A DNA stretch of 28,862 nucleotides from Methanolacinia sp964465295 (GTDB lineage: Archaea; Halobacteriota; Methanomicrobia; Methanomicrobiales; Methanomicrobiaceae), in assembly GCA_964465295.1 (NCBI GenBank), contig CAYXKC010000013.1, positions 1 to 28,862 of the forward strand, in the 5' to 3' direction. Both the position numbers and the translations under genes were made by a program. Under the pieces are notes generated by a model. That model saw only the letters and a program-made list of their open reading frames with translations. It did no database searches and had not been told where the DNA came from. Positions 15,268 to 23,366 of this stretch are shown here, piece by piece; the stretch's first letter is position 1, and each line of letters begins with the position of its first letter.

Positions 15268-16146
15268 TTAAAAGCACTTCATAACTTCTTTCTCAATCTT
15301 TTTCTTCAGTCCGGGAACAGACCCTACATCATAGATCTCATCAACATTATCCACGAGGATCTCACCCTTCTTTTTAATCCCTGATATGGCCATGAACGCA
15401 TCGATCACAGGCACTATATGGCTGAAATTCTCCATCCCTTTTCGCCCGGAAGTTGAAATAAACAGGCCGGATGCGGCATGCTTTCTCCCGTTCAGGGCAC
15501 TCATTGCATGATATGCCTGAAAGCGATCGAAAAGGCCCTTCAGTCCCGCAGGAACGGTGTTTGTATAAACGGGAGATATAATGACAACAACTGACGCACT
15601 TAAAACAGATGCATAGATCTCTCTCATGTCATCAAGAAATACACAGTGCCCGTAATTATAGCACTGGTAGCATCCGGTGCAGGGCCTGATATACATACCA
15701 TCGGGCTGAAAGACAATATTCCTCATACCCATGGAGTTCAGCTTCTCCACAACCCACGATGCCATGACCGCACAGTTGCCGTCAGGACGCGGGCTTCCCT
15801 GGATTATTACGGCGTCGATTCCGGGAACGGGGAGAGGTTTATAGACCGATTTTCTCTGTTCCTCCTGTCTTATGAGATACTCTAAGAACTTATCATGCCG
15901 TGAGATTATCCTCTCCCTCCACTCTTCATATCGCCCAAGAGCTGCATTTTCGGCATTTAGAGATAATGCAGGAGTATATTCGCAGGTATTTGTCAGAAAC
16001 CGGGCCACTGTTTTGTCTTTTTCCACCAGGGCAAGATTATACCTGATCATCCTGGGATAAAGCGAGCTCAGATCCTCCCTTTTCAGGACAATTGAAAGAT
16101 TATCATCAAAGCGATGCTCCCTGATCGTTTCGGATGGAAAAGGCAC
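15268..16146 (-). CDS. flavodoxin-fold NAD(P)H-dependent FMN reductase / iron-sulfur flavoprotein-like protein with N-terminal extension
   Basis: Residues from about 110 onward form an NADPH-dependent FMN-reductase-like domain: VIIQGSPRPDGNCAVMASWV is the FMN phosphate-binding strand-loop-helix, then RPCTGCYQCYNYGHCVFLDDM carries the CxxCxxC...C cysteines of iron-sulfur flavoprotein relatives, and VVIISPVYTNTVPAGLKGLFDRF is the third flavin loop. The first ~105 residues are a separate, charged, mostly helical region that I do not recognise. The GTG at 16146 is the first possible start after an in-frame TAA at 16156-16158; a TTTAATCATAA tract about 27 nt upstream fits a leaderless start, though a start at the later ATG (residue 33) cannot be excluded. 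Likely a cytoplasmic redox protein; its partner is unknown. Confidence 0.8.
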   Translation of the reverse strand: MPFPSETIREHRFDDNLSIVLKREDLSSLYPRMIRYNLALVEKDKTVARFLTNTCEYTPALSLNAENAALGRYEEWRERIISRHDKFLEYLIRQEEQRKSVYKPLPVPGIDAVIIQGSPRPDGNCAVMASWVVEKLNSMGMRNIVFQPDGMYIRPCTGCYQCYNYGHCVFLDDMREIYASVLSASVVVIISPVYTNTVPAGLKGLFDRFQAYHAMSALNGRKHAASGLFISTSGRKGMENFSHIVPVIDAFMAISGIKKKGEILVDNVDEIYDVGSVPGLKKKIEKEVMKCF

Positions 16147-16202
16147 AGGGGATTGTTACACCTGTATTATGATTAAAGTTGGGTGATTATGTTTCTCATA
16201 AA

Positions 16203-17111
16203 TTAATTTGGAAGCAGGGATTCCTTCTCCAAAGATGCTATAGATGAAAGTTCGGAGGAGTTCAGATCCTTAAGAGAGTAATAGTTCCCTCCTGAATGAT
16301 CAGCAATTGTCCGGCAGTAACCAAGCTGCATCTTCAAAAACGATCTTCCCGTATCCTCAGTATCGATTACAACGGTATGAATTCCATGCCCTCTGATCTC
16401 CTCAGAAGCTGCAATTACATCATCTTTTCCAAAACCGCAGGTATTCAACCTGCCGTCGGAGACAATAACCATCATAGGAACGGTGTCGGGGTTCTTTCTC
16501 ATCTCGTTTATGAGAACATCCATTCCCCTCGAAAGGCCGGTGACAAGAGGGGTTCTTCCACCCGTAGGCATCTCTTCGAGCATCTTCATCGCAAGATCAA
16601 CACTTGAGCAGGGCGGAAGGAGAAGATCGGCATCCTCACCCCTGAATACAACAAGGCCAACTTTGTCACGGTTCATATAGGAATCCGCCAACATTGAGAA
16701 TACAGCTCCTTTTGCCGCCTCCATCCTCTTTTCAGCACCCATCGAGCCACTTGCATCAACGACAAAGATACAGGACATCGAGATCTTTCCTACACGGGCC
16801 TTCTCCCTGATATCCTCATCGCAGATGGCAACACAGAGGCCGTTTTTATCCCTTAACCTCTGGTATGGTGCTGCTGCCCTCAGGGTTGCATCGACTGCAA
16901 TATCACGGTTTCCCAGGGGAAGTCTTGATGAGATGTAAGTCCCTGCAAAACCGTCGGAGATTGTCTTAATCTTTCTTCCAGACAACTTTTTCCGCTTTAT
17001 CCTGTCACGCCTTTCCATCATCTTTATCTTAGACGTGTCAACAGGATCTCCCACAGAGAATACCATCTCCCGGGGAGGGAGTCCTCCTTCACCGTCATCG
17101 CCGGGAGGCAT
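16203..17111 (-). CDS. chlD: VWA-domain (ChlD-type) part of the chelatase medium subunit, -1 frame
   Basis: The frame encodes the integrin-I/VWA domain of ChlD/CobT-like medium subunits. The MIDAS motif is FVVDASGSMGAEKRM, with the downstream Thr in GGRTPLVTGLSRG and Asp in VIVSDGRLNTCG. An acidic, Pro-rich linker (PDESDMPPGDDGEGG) precedes it. The ATG at 17111 has only a weak GAG-type ribosome binding site and falls in the middle of that linker. The frame is open without a start codon upstream to 17180, where it meets the ChlI frame at an A-AAA-AAC slippery site. The natural product is therefore probably a ~680-aa ChlI-linker-VWA protein made by -1 frameshifting (17180 to 16203 adds 325 residues to the 355 N-terminal ones). 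Independent initiation at 17111 would give a 302-aa VWA-only protein. Confidence 0.88.
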   Translation of the reverse strand: MPPGDDGEGGLPPREMVFSVGDPVDTSKIKMMERRDRIKRKKLSGRKIKTISDGFAGTYISSRLPLGNRDIAVDATLRAAAPYQRLRDKNGLCVAICDEDIREKARVGKISMSCIFVVDASGSMGAEKRMEAAKGAVFSMLADSYMNRDKVGLVVFRGEDADLLLPPCSSVDLAMKMLEEMPTGGRTPLVTGLSRGMDVLINEMRKNPDTVPMMVIVSDGRLNTCGFGKDDVIAASEEIRGHGIHTVVIDTEDTGRSFLKMQLGYCRTIADHSGGNYYSLKDLNSSELSSIASLEKESLLPN

Positions 17112-17161
17112 ATCACTCTCGTCAGGCTTCTGGGGGGGTTCCTGTGGCGGATTTTGTTCGT

Positions 17162-18244
17162 TCAGGTCTTCTTCATCTGGTTTTTTTTTTGATCCTCGAG
17201 CTTTTCCTGGGCGTCCTTTATCGATTCATCCAGCTTTTCCTGGTCGATCCTGGGCTCTTCGAAGGGTTTTCTTCTCATTCTGTGAGGCAGGGCATATTCC
17301 ATCGCCTCACGAACGTCCTCCGTCGTAACCTCTTCTCTCCCGTCAAAAGCCGCAATTGTTTTGGCAGTTCTTACAATAGTTATATCAGCCCGGTGAGTCC
17401 GGACACCCATCTCAATGCATGTAGAGGAGATCATCTCCAAAAGATCATTGCTGATAGTTACTTCCGGCAGCATACCCTGAGCTGACAGAATTTTTCCCCT
17501 CAGCACATTCTGCTCTTTTTCAGCACCCTCTGAAAAAAAATCAGGGTTTCTTTCATATTCTTCAATTATTCTTATAATCTCGGTACGCTGTGCAATATCC
17601 TCTATCCCGTCGACACTTACCTGAAGACCAAACCTGTCGAGAAGCTGCGGGCGAAGTTCACCCTCCTCGGGATTCATGGTACCTATCAGGATGAACTTTG
17701 CCGGATGGGAAAGCGATATTCCTTCCCTTTCAACCGTATTCACACCCATGGCAGCTGCATCGAGAAGGACATCGGCAACATGATCATCAAGGAGATTAAT
17801 CTCGTCAATATACAATATTCCCCTGTTGACAGATGCAAGAATTCCTGGTTCAACGGCCTTCATACCCTCTTTTATAGCCTTTTCGAGATCTATGGTGCCG
17901 ACAACACGATCCTCGGTGACACCGAGGGGAAGATCAACGACTCTTGCCTGTCTGGTAGCGCATTCCAGCTCAATCCCATTCTCATGCATTTCACGGCAGA
18001 TGCTGCACATCTCCCTCTCGTCACTGGGATTGCAGTTGAACGGGCAGCCTGATATAACATCGATTTCAGGGAGAATATCTGCAAGGGCACGAACTGCTGT
18101 AGATTTTGCAGTACCCTTGTCCCCGCGGATCAGTACGCCCCCGATCCTGGGATTTATTGCATTCAGAATTAGTGCCTTCTTCATCTGATCCTGGCCCACT
18201 ATGGAGGAAAAAGGCAGTACATATCTTCTGGACTGATTTGACAT
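17162..18244 (-). CDS. chlI: ChlI-type AAA+ ATPase, small subunit of a metal-tetrapyrrole chelatase
   Basis: 360 aa from the ATG at 18244 (a TTG directly before it is the alternative). Walker A is GDKGTAKST (residues 41-49), Walker B GILYIDEINLLDD, sensor-1 FILIGTMNPEEGELRPQLLDRFG, plus the BchI/ChlI cysteine cluster (GCPFNCNPSDEREMCSICREM). The domain powers metal insertion by a CobN/ChlH-type large subunit. In the zero frame translation stops at TGA 17164-17162, only five residues after the slippery AAC codon. If ribosomes slip -1 there, the same protein continues into the VWA domain. The C-terminal ~25 residues are Lys/Glu/Gln-rich. A TATA-like tract at 18267-18276 fits a leaderless start. 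The matching large subunit is cobN at 19674-23366 on the same strand, separated from chlI by a decayed region. Confidence 0.92.
   Translation of the reverse strand: MSNQSRRYVLPFSSIVGQDQMKKALILNAINPRIGGVLIRGDKGTAKSTAVRALADILPEIDVISGCPFNCNPSDEREMCSICREMHENGIELECATRQARVVDLPLGVTEDRVVGTIDLEKAIKEGMKAVEPGILASVNRGILYIDEINLLDDHVADVLLDAAAMGVNTVEREGISLSHPAKFILIGTMNPEEGELRPQLLDRFGLQVSVDGIEDIAQRTEIIRIIEEYERNPDFFSEGAEKEQNVLRGKILSAQGMLPEVTISNDLLEMISSTCIEMGVRTHRADITIVRTAKTIAAFDGREEVTTEDVREAMEYALPHRMRRKPFEEPRIDQEKLDESIKDAQEKLEDQKKNQMKKT
17180..17186 (-). promoter_or_regulatory. predicted -1 programmed ribosomal frameshift site joining chlI to chlD
   Basis: On the minus strand a run of ten As (17190-17181) followed by C gives the heptamer A-AAA-AAC, with AAA and AAC as zero-frame codons: the canonical X-XXY-YYZ slippery layout. 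Slipping back one base changes N-Q-M-K-K-T-stop into K-P-D-E-E-D-L-N-E-Q and continues into the VWA frame with no stop. GAGG lies about 6-7 nt upstream of the heptamer and AGGA about 10 nt further; either might stimulate slippage. No strong downstream stem-loop was found by eye. Frameshifting in chlD genes that lack a separate small subunit has been described in bacteria and archaea. Confidence 0.72.
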
Positions 18245-18266
18245 CAAATAATATTCACACCAAAGT

Positions 18267-18276
18267 AATAAATAAT
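18267..18276 (-). promoter_or_regulatory. TATA-like tract upstream of chlI
   Basis: TTATTTATTA on the minus strand is centred about 27 nt before the ATG at 18244. Only a weak GGTG precedes the ATG, so a leaderless transcript is likely. The surroundings are very AT-rich, so the box cannot be placed with certainty. Confidence 0.4.
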
Positions 18277-18320
18277 TTTATTTTTGTAGCAGATAATATG
18301 TTAAAAAAAAATAATATAAT

Positions 18321-18350
18321 ATTTTATGTTAACAATTTAAACCATAAAAT
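18321..18350. repeat. AT-rich inverted repeat upstream of chlI
   Basis: ATTTTATG (18321-18328) and CATAAAAT (18343-18350) are perfect 8-bp inverted arms around a 14-nt spacer. They lie 77-106 bp upstream of the chlI start and could be an operator or the 3' hairpin of the lost ABC gene. In so AT-rich a region chance cannot be ruled out. Confidence 0.3.
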
Positions 18351-18411
18351 GTTAATTGAGGTTTTTTTAAGGTACAATCATTTAACAATAAAAAGCAGCA
18401 TTATATTCAAT

Positions 18412-18705
18412 TCACGCCACTTTCTCAGACGAGCGAAAAGGAACGATTACCGAAATTCCAGAACAGGCAGGCTAAAATTTTGCTTCAATTCAATATACTT
18501 CCCTGACTGATTCAGGAGTGAAAAGATTGTTTGGACCACCAAAACTGTAGATACTTCCGTCCTTTATCATGGCTATGGTGTCAGAATACTTAGCTACAAG
18601 ATTAATATCATGTATTGCCATTACAACCGAGATCCCAAATTTTTTTACAAGATTACGGATAGTTTCCATAGTATCAAGTTGGTGCTTTATGTCAAGACTA
18701 CTTGC
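18412..18705 (-). pseudogene. C-terminal relic of a FecE/BtuD-type ABC transporter ATPase
   Basis: One continuous minus-strand frame from 18705 encodes SSLDIKHQLDTMETIRNL (just after Walker B), VVMAIHDINLVAKYSDTIA (H-loop His), then IKDGSIYSFGGPNNLFTPES and VREVY. Next come a TGA (18492-18490) where the intact paralogue at 23367 has Gly in VYGIEA, IEAKF, a TAG (18474-18472), then SGISVIVPF and a final TGA at 18414-18412. The reading frame is otherwise kept, so decay is by two point nonsense mutations plus loss of everything upstream of the Walker B end. The protein is a diverged paralogue of the intact importer ATPase, not a copy. Confidence 0.8.
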
Positions 18706-18724
18706 AGCCCTTTATCGTCCGGCA

Positions 18725-18890
18725 TGTTGGAGAACCCAGGATACTTCGGCATTTATAATACCGGGATATTTTAGACAGAAAAGGAAACCTTCGGGATTAT
18801 GGCTGCGGAACAGGAGATGCTATCCGCCAGCTAATCCGTGACGGCTACTCCGTGAAAAAAGGGATTTGATGTAATGATGGGAGTATCCTC
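18725..18890 (+). pseudogene. fragment of a class I SAM-dependent methyltransferase
   Basis: The plus-strand frame from 18795 reads DYGCGTGDAIRQLIRDGYSV, a clear motif I (E/DxGxGxG) with its following helix, then runs into a stop at 18867. A shift by one base restores KGFDV, the usual motif II strand. The sequence before 18795 (GYFGIYNTG-like in another frame) fits the region that normally precedes motif I. A further open stretch at 18891-19013 (DLYIDHDEIIEMV ... LPEPELYDIVYSC) may be more of the same gene. Several frame changes are needed, so it is dead. Confidence 0.5.
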
Positions 18891-19137
18891 CTTGGGCTGA
18901 TCTATATATTGATCATGATGAGATTATAGAAATGGTTTCTGTTTCATCAACATTTCTACCAGAACCCGAGCTATATGACATCGTCTATTCTTGCATTTTG
19001 TCCATGCAATAAAAGATCAAAAGAGGAATTCAGAACTTAACTGAATAATGCATAGAGAATTTCGATAGACCCATTAAAACTAAAAAGTGCTTTTTTTTCC
19101 TGCCTCGATAACTTATTCATGAGGAATTCCACTAATT

Positions 19138-19515
19138 TTGCAATTAAGGGCGAATATGGCCGTATTGATGAATAGGGGGAACAATCGTATGAAGGAGAGA
19201 TTGTTTACCGAGACAGGGGATATCAAGGAGCTAAATGCAAGGGATATAATGTTACTTAGAAAATGCAAATGCATTTTCACGAAATGGTTTTCAGGGAAAA
19301 CAATTTCATTGAAAAGAGGATGAAGAGATCATCCGATTGTAACTAAGGATAAAAACCGTAATAAAAGAACCAACAAAAAAAGATCTGAAGATAAAGAAGA
19401 TTTGCGGTGATTAAAGCAGTCTTTGGAACGGGACATCTGAGGATTACTGAACTAAAAAGAGTCAGAGAAAAATATGTTCTCCTCTTTTTGTTTTAACTTG
19501 TACTAATTGAAGACT
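19138..19515 (+). mobile_element. decayed IS5-type transposase, C-terminal part
   Basis: In the frame of 19197, GEIVYRDRGYQGAKCKGYN matches the block around the last catalytic region of IS5-group transposases (typically YRDKGYxGA). In the same frame from 19395, RRFAVIKAVFGTGHLRITEL continues with KRVREKYVLLFLF, matching the terminal ERPFAVIKxxFxxGHxxVTxxxRV block. Between them NRNKRTNKKRSEDKED, in another frame, corresponds to the basic RNxRISKKRSPVER linker. At least two frame changes and several stops (for instance TAG at 19257-19259) show the element is inactive. I could not find its terminal inverted repeats or a target duplication. Confidence 0.68.
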
Positions 19516-19673
19516 ATTAACAAAAGAGCACTTTAAAGCGATAACTATATGAAATTAAAAAAATTGTCCGAGAATAAGAGGAAAACTCAGAATAAAGGGA
19601 CATTCAAATTTATTGAATCGCAAAAAATTGGGATTTTGGGAATCCTCTAGAATAAAAAAAGAAACGGCCGAGA

Positions 19674-22600
19674 TTATCTCCGGAACTTATGCCCCTCTTT
19701 TGTAAGCTCCGAAAATTTATAGACATCAATCGATCCGCCCTGGATGTTGCCGGATGTCCCGGAGATCGTATCCTCTATATCGCCCTCGATTTGAAGATAG
19801 GCACTCTTTAAATCCTCAAGAAGAGAGCCGTCGGTATTCCAGAGCCCCCTGGCATTCGCCTCAAGAAGCCTCCTGCCCATCTCCTCAAGGGCCCACGGGT
19901 TCTTCTCGCTGAAGAACTCCCTCATCTCATCGTCCAGGATGAAAGTCTTTGCAATATCATCGAATATGCGATCGTCCACCTCGCCGGTGGTCGCCTCCCA
20001 TCCGTAGACGTGAGTGACCCTCTTGGAGATGTCAGATGCGCCCTTGTAACCGTGGCGCTTCATCCCTTCGATCCACTTCGGGTTGAGAAGTTTTGTCTGC
20101 ACGACTCTCCTGATCTCGTCGGCAAGTGTCCTGACAGAGACAGAGTCCTTTCCTCTTGTATCACCATAATAGACCGGAACGTCCTTTTTGGAGAGTGTCC
20201 TCGCCGCCACCGTTAGTCCCCCGTGGGAACCGAAATAGCAGCAGCAGCCGAGAAGGTCGTATTCATCGGTCATTGTAGCATTGAATGTTAAATCAACCTT
20301 AGATAGCTGTGACTTCAGCTTCTCCTTTGACTGTTCACCGAAACGCCCTTTTCCGTAAGAATAGCTGTTCCATTCGACATATACATCCGAGAGATCCTCC
20401 TCTTTCTCCCATGCCGAGGCATAAAGGGCAAGGTTCACGCCATTTCCATATGTCCCCGGCCTTGCTCCGAATATCCGCTCCGTGCTCCCGTTTTCAATGG
20501 TGTGCTTCCTGACAAAGTTAATCTCCGGGCCCTCATCGAGCGCCGATACGGCCTTAAGAGCCTCATCTATCAGCTCGACACAGTTGTAGAAGTTGTCCCT
20601 AAGGATACCGCTCAGCCGGATGGTAATGTCTATCCTCGGCCTCCCGAGATCCCCGGGTGGGATTATATCAAACGATTTGACCCTCCCTGCCTTCCAGACT
20701 GGTTTCACGCCGATCAGGGCGAACATCTGGGAGAGGACTTCCCCGTCGGCCCACATAATATCGGATGATAGCCAGTAGAAAGCGATGTTTTCGGGCATAT
20801 CTCCATTCTCCTCAACGTATTTACGGAGAACCTCCTCTGCGAGGCGGCCCCCTATCCTCCAGGCGGCCTTTGTCGGAACCCTGCCGGGATCGAGAGAATA
20901 GAAATTTCTTCCTGTCGGGAGTATCTCCGGGTTGCCGCGTGTAACAAGCCCGGATGGGCCCGGTTCAATGTAGCCCCCTGAAAAGCCGTTCAGGAGCGCT
21001 TCGATCTCCTTTGAGTCCTCTATACGCCGGTTGATGTCCCTAGCCGATTCGGCGGTGGCCTCAATTCGCCGCAATCCTTCCGCTCCCGCAGAGTCATCAG
21101 GAAACAGAGAAGAGGGATCCCCCCCCTCAATGGATATACCAATAAACTCCTTTGCAAACGAATCGGAGCTTCTCAGGCGATTTGTTCCTTCATCTTCACA
21201 GTCCCCGCAGAACTCATCATAAAGACCCTCGATCTCCCCGTCGTACCTCAGGATAGAGTGTATCATCTCAACCCTGCTTTTGCCGCCGGGAATCTCACCA
21301 AAGATATGCATCCCATCAGGAATTCTCGTCTCGTAGAGTTCGGTTATCAGCCTGTGGGCATTTTCGATCACCCTGTCGAATGCCTCCTCATCGTGATGAT
21401 CAATGCCGGCCATCCCGGCAGCCCCGGAAAGCCCTGTCGACCCGAGGAGTTCGGGGATGGTGTGTGTCAGTGCGTGAGCCCGTGCCCTGTCCGTACCCTT
21501 TGTCTTCCTGTACTCGGCTATCTGGTCCTCAAGTTCTTTCAGATCCCCATAAAGCCCGCTTTCAGTCATTACTGCCTGCATATGATCGATTATCGTAGCA
21601 TAGGCCCGCCTCTTGGCCGTCGTTCCCTCGGGAGGGTTGTCGGAATTATAGATATAGAAATGCGGCATATCCCCTATCGCAATGTCAGGGAAGCAGGCAC
21701 CCGAGAGTGCGGCGCTTTTTCCGGGTAGAAACTCGAGATTTCCATGGGTCCCGACATGAACAATTGCGTCCGCCCCGAATACCGAATCCAGGTAGTGATA
21801 GGTCGCAAGATACTGGTGTGTGGGGGGAGTCTCCGGGTCATGAAGTATCCTGCAGACCTTCCCGTCGCACCTCGAACCTGCACAACCCCTCTTCGGCTGG
21901 ACGCATACGACCGCATTCCCGTATTCCACGCCTGTGACAACGATCTTCCCATCCCATATCATCGCAGGCGGGACGCCGTCGATCTCCTCTCCGGGTGGGT
22001 TTCCCCACGATCCGCAGACTTTAATTCGTGCCTTTTCCGGGAGAGTCGAGAACCATAAATTATACTCCTCCGGGGTGACAAGTGCAAGTGCGCCTCCCTT
22101 ATCAATGATCTCCTCTATCGAAGTCCATCTGAACTCAGATACGGCTTTTTTCTCCATTATGGTCTCAACAAGCTCTTCTCCCGATGATGGCGGCGTGATA
22201 TCATATCCTTCTTCTTTAAGTGCAGCGAGCACTCCTGCAACGCTTTCGAGGGTGTCGAGATGAGCGCCCGAACCGACGCCTCCTTCGACTGATGAGCAGG
22301 GCTTGTTATGAAGGATGAACGCAATCTTCCTTTCTGACGGGGCCTTTTTCCTGAGCCTTATCCAGCGTTCAATACGCCGTGCAATCTTATCCAGCCTCTC
22401 AGCAGAACAGGTATGGCAGAATACATCCGATCTCCCGGGAAGGCTGCGATCCTCAAAAGCAAGCGGGATCATCTCAAGCATTCCCTGGAACTCCGGCAGG
22501 GCTACGGTCCACCCGAGTTCTGAGCCGTCCATACCGGATGCCGAAAGCCGCCATTCATCCTCGGTTTTATGGTAGAGGGTCAGCGGGTGAAATACCGGGA

Positions 22601-23366
22601 CGTTCTGTGCCTTCAGCGCCCCGGTGAACCGCTCCCTTTCGCTTCCGTGGATGAACGAGCGGACATCGATTATCGCATCGGGCATCTCACTGAAAAACTT
22701 CTTTATAATCTCTTCACCCGAAAGGGAGCCTATATCCTTATCCGACGCACCGAGACAAAATACGGGGATTACATCGGCAAACTTCTCTATTCGCCTGATA
22801 AGTGCATCCGCAACAAAAAGATCGCCGCAGACCCACTGTGTTCGCGTAAACATTATCCCGACAAGGGAGGTATGACTTCTCTTTTTCCAGGAGAAATAAC
22901 CCTCCGGAGTTTCGAAATAGCATTCCGAGTCCGGGTGGTATACCCCCTCCCAGGCGACCTCTACCGGGGGTTCATAGGCATAATCAAGGCCGAGTACCTC
23001 CACTGCGCAGAAGGCGAGCATGTTGCGGATATTCTCCTCCCCGCCATAGAGGAAGTAAGTGCTTACAGCCGATGAGATTCTCATCGGGGCATTTGAGACT
23101 GACATGAATGCATCGGAATACCCGTAGCAGATCACCGGTATCCCTTCGGGAATCCCTGCAATAAGGTCATCCCAGTAGGGATCATGCGACGGGTGAAGAA
23201 GAATTAAATCCGCATCGGAGAATGAATCGATGCATTCGGTTACTTTTTCGCTGCTCTCCCTGAGATCGGCCGCCTGTATAAATTCGGCCTTAAACCCGTG
23301 AAATTCGGCTGCCTTTGAGAGAAGCGAGATCTCGCTTCCCCATGCAACCACCGATATTCTGACCAT
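19674..23366 (-). CDS. cobN: CobN-type large subunit of a metal chelatase (CobN/magnesium chelatase H family)
   Basis: At 1230 aa the protein has the usual CobN length. The family core is visible around residues 535-575: HVGTHGNLEFLPGKSAALSG followed by SDNPPEGTTAKRRAYA. Further on come GCCCYFGSHGGLTVAARTLS and the C-terminal KNPWALEEMGRRLLEANARG, all typical of CobN/ChlH. The large subunit binds the tetrapyrrole and the metal; insertion needs the ATP-driven ChlI/ChlD (CobS/CobT) subunits, here encoded at 16203-18244. Cobalt insertion into a corrin precursor is the default reading. However, methanogens generally insert cobalt early with CbiX, so another tetrapyrrole or metal is possible. The ATG directly follows the stop of the ABC ATPase gene, with GTGGAGAG as ribosome binding site: last gene of the four-gene operon. 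Confidence 0.93.
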   Translation of the reverse strand: MVRISVVAWGSEISLLSKAAEFHGFKAEFIQAADLRESSEKVTECIDSFSDADLILLHPSHDPYWDDLIAGIPEGIPVICYGYSDAFMSVSNAPMRISSAVSTYFLYGGEENIRNMLAFCAVEVLGLDYAYEPPVEVAWEGVYHPDSECYFETPEGYFSWKKRSHTSLVGIMFTRTQWVCGDLFVADALIRRIEKFADVIPVFCLGASDKDIGSLSGEEIIKKFFSEMPDAIIDVRSFIHGSERERFTGALKAQNVPVFHPLTLYHKTEDEWRLSASGMDGSELGWTVALPEFQGMLEMIPLAFEDRSLPGRSDVFCHTCSAERLDKIARRIERWIRLRKKAPSERKIAFILHNKPCSSVEGGVGSGAHLDTLESVAGVLAALKEEGYDITPPSSGEELVETIMEKKAVSEFRWTSIEEIIDKGGALALVTPEEYNLWFSTLPEKARIKVCGSWGNPPGEEIDGVPPAMIWDGKIVVTGVEYGNAVVCVQPKRGCAGSRCDGKVCRILHDPETPPTHQYLATYHYLDSVFGADAIVHVGTHGNLEFLPGKSAALSGACFPDIAIGDMPHFYIYNSDNPPEGTTAKRRAYATIIDHMQAVMTESGLYGDLKELEDQIAEYRKTKGTDRARAHALTHTIPELLGSTGLSGAAGMAGIDHHDEEAFDRVIENAHRLITELYETRIPDGMHIFGEIPGGKSRVEMIHSILRYDGEIEGLYDEFCGDCEDEGTNRLRSSDSFAKEFIGISIEGGDPSSLFPDDSAGAEGLRRIEATAESARDINRRIEDSKEIEALLNGFSGGYIEPGPSGLVTRGNPEILPTGRNFYSLDPGRVPTKAAWRIGGRLAEEVLRKYVEENGDMPENIAFYWLSSDIMWADGEVLSQMFALIGVKPVWKAGRVKSFDIIPPGDLGRPRIDITIRLSGILRDNFYNCVELIDEALKAVSALDEGPEINFVRKHTIENGSTERIFGARPGTYGNGVNLALYASAWEKEEDLSDVYVEWNSYSYGKGRFGEQSKEKLKSQLSKVDLTFNATMTDEYDLLGCCCYFGSHGGLTVAARTLSKKDVPVYYGDTRGKDSVSVRTLADEIRRVVQTKLLNPKWIEGMKRHGYKGASDISKRVTHVYGWEATTGEVDDRIFDDIAKTFILDDEMREFFSEKNPWALEEMGRRLLEANARGLWNTDGSLLEDLKSAYLQIEGDIEDTISGTSGNIQGGSIDVYKFSELTKEGHKFRR

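Larger units (their letters stand above)
18248..19673. other. 1.4-kb gene-poor, AT-rich decay zone between chlI and cobN
   Basis: No intact gene lies here. It holds the ABC-ATPase relic (minus), the methyltransferase relic (plus) and the IS5-type relic (plus), embedded in AT-rich sequence. 19520-19673 shows nothing recognisable except a T-run on the minus strand (19661-19651) just after the cobN stop, which probably ends the transporter-cobN transcript. Confidence 0.7.

Noticed and set aside
18472..18474. In-frame TAG in the ABC ATPase relic as a pyrrolysine codon
   Set aside because: A TGA and the loss of the whole 5' half accompany it, so simple decay explains it better; no pyrrolysine genes are in view.
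18569..18841. 90-codon plus-strand frame across the decay zone
   Set aside because: Its first part is antisense to the ABC ATPase relic and its second part runs out of frame through the methyltransferase relic; not a gene.
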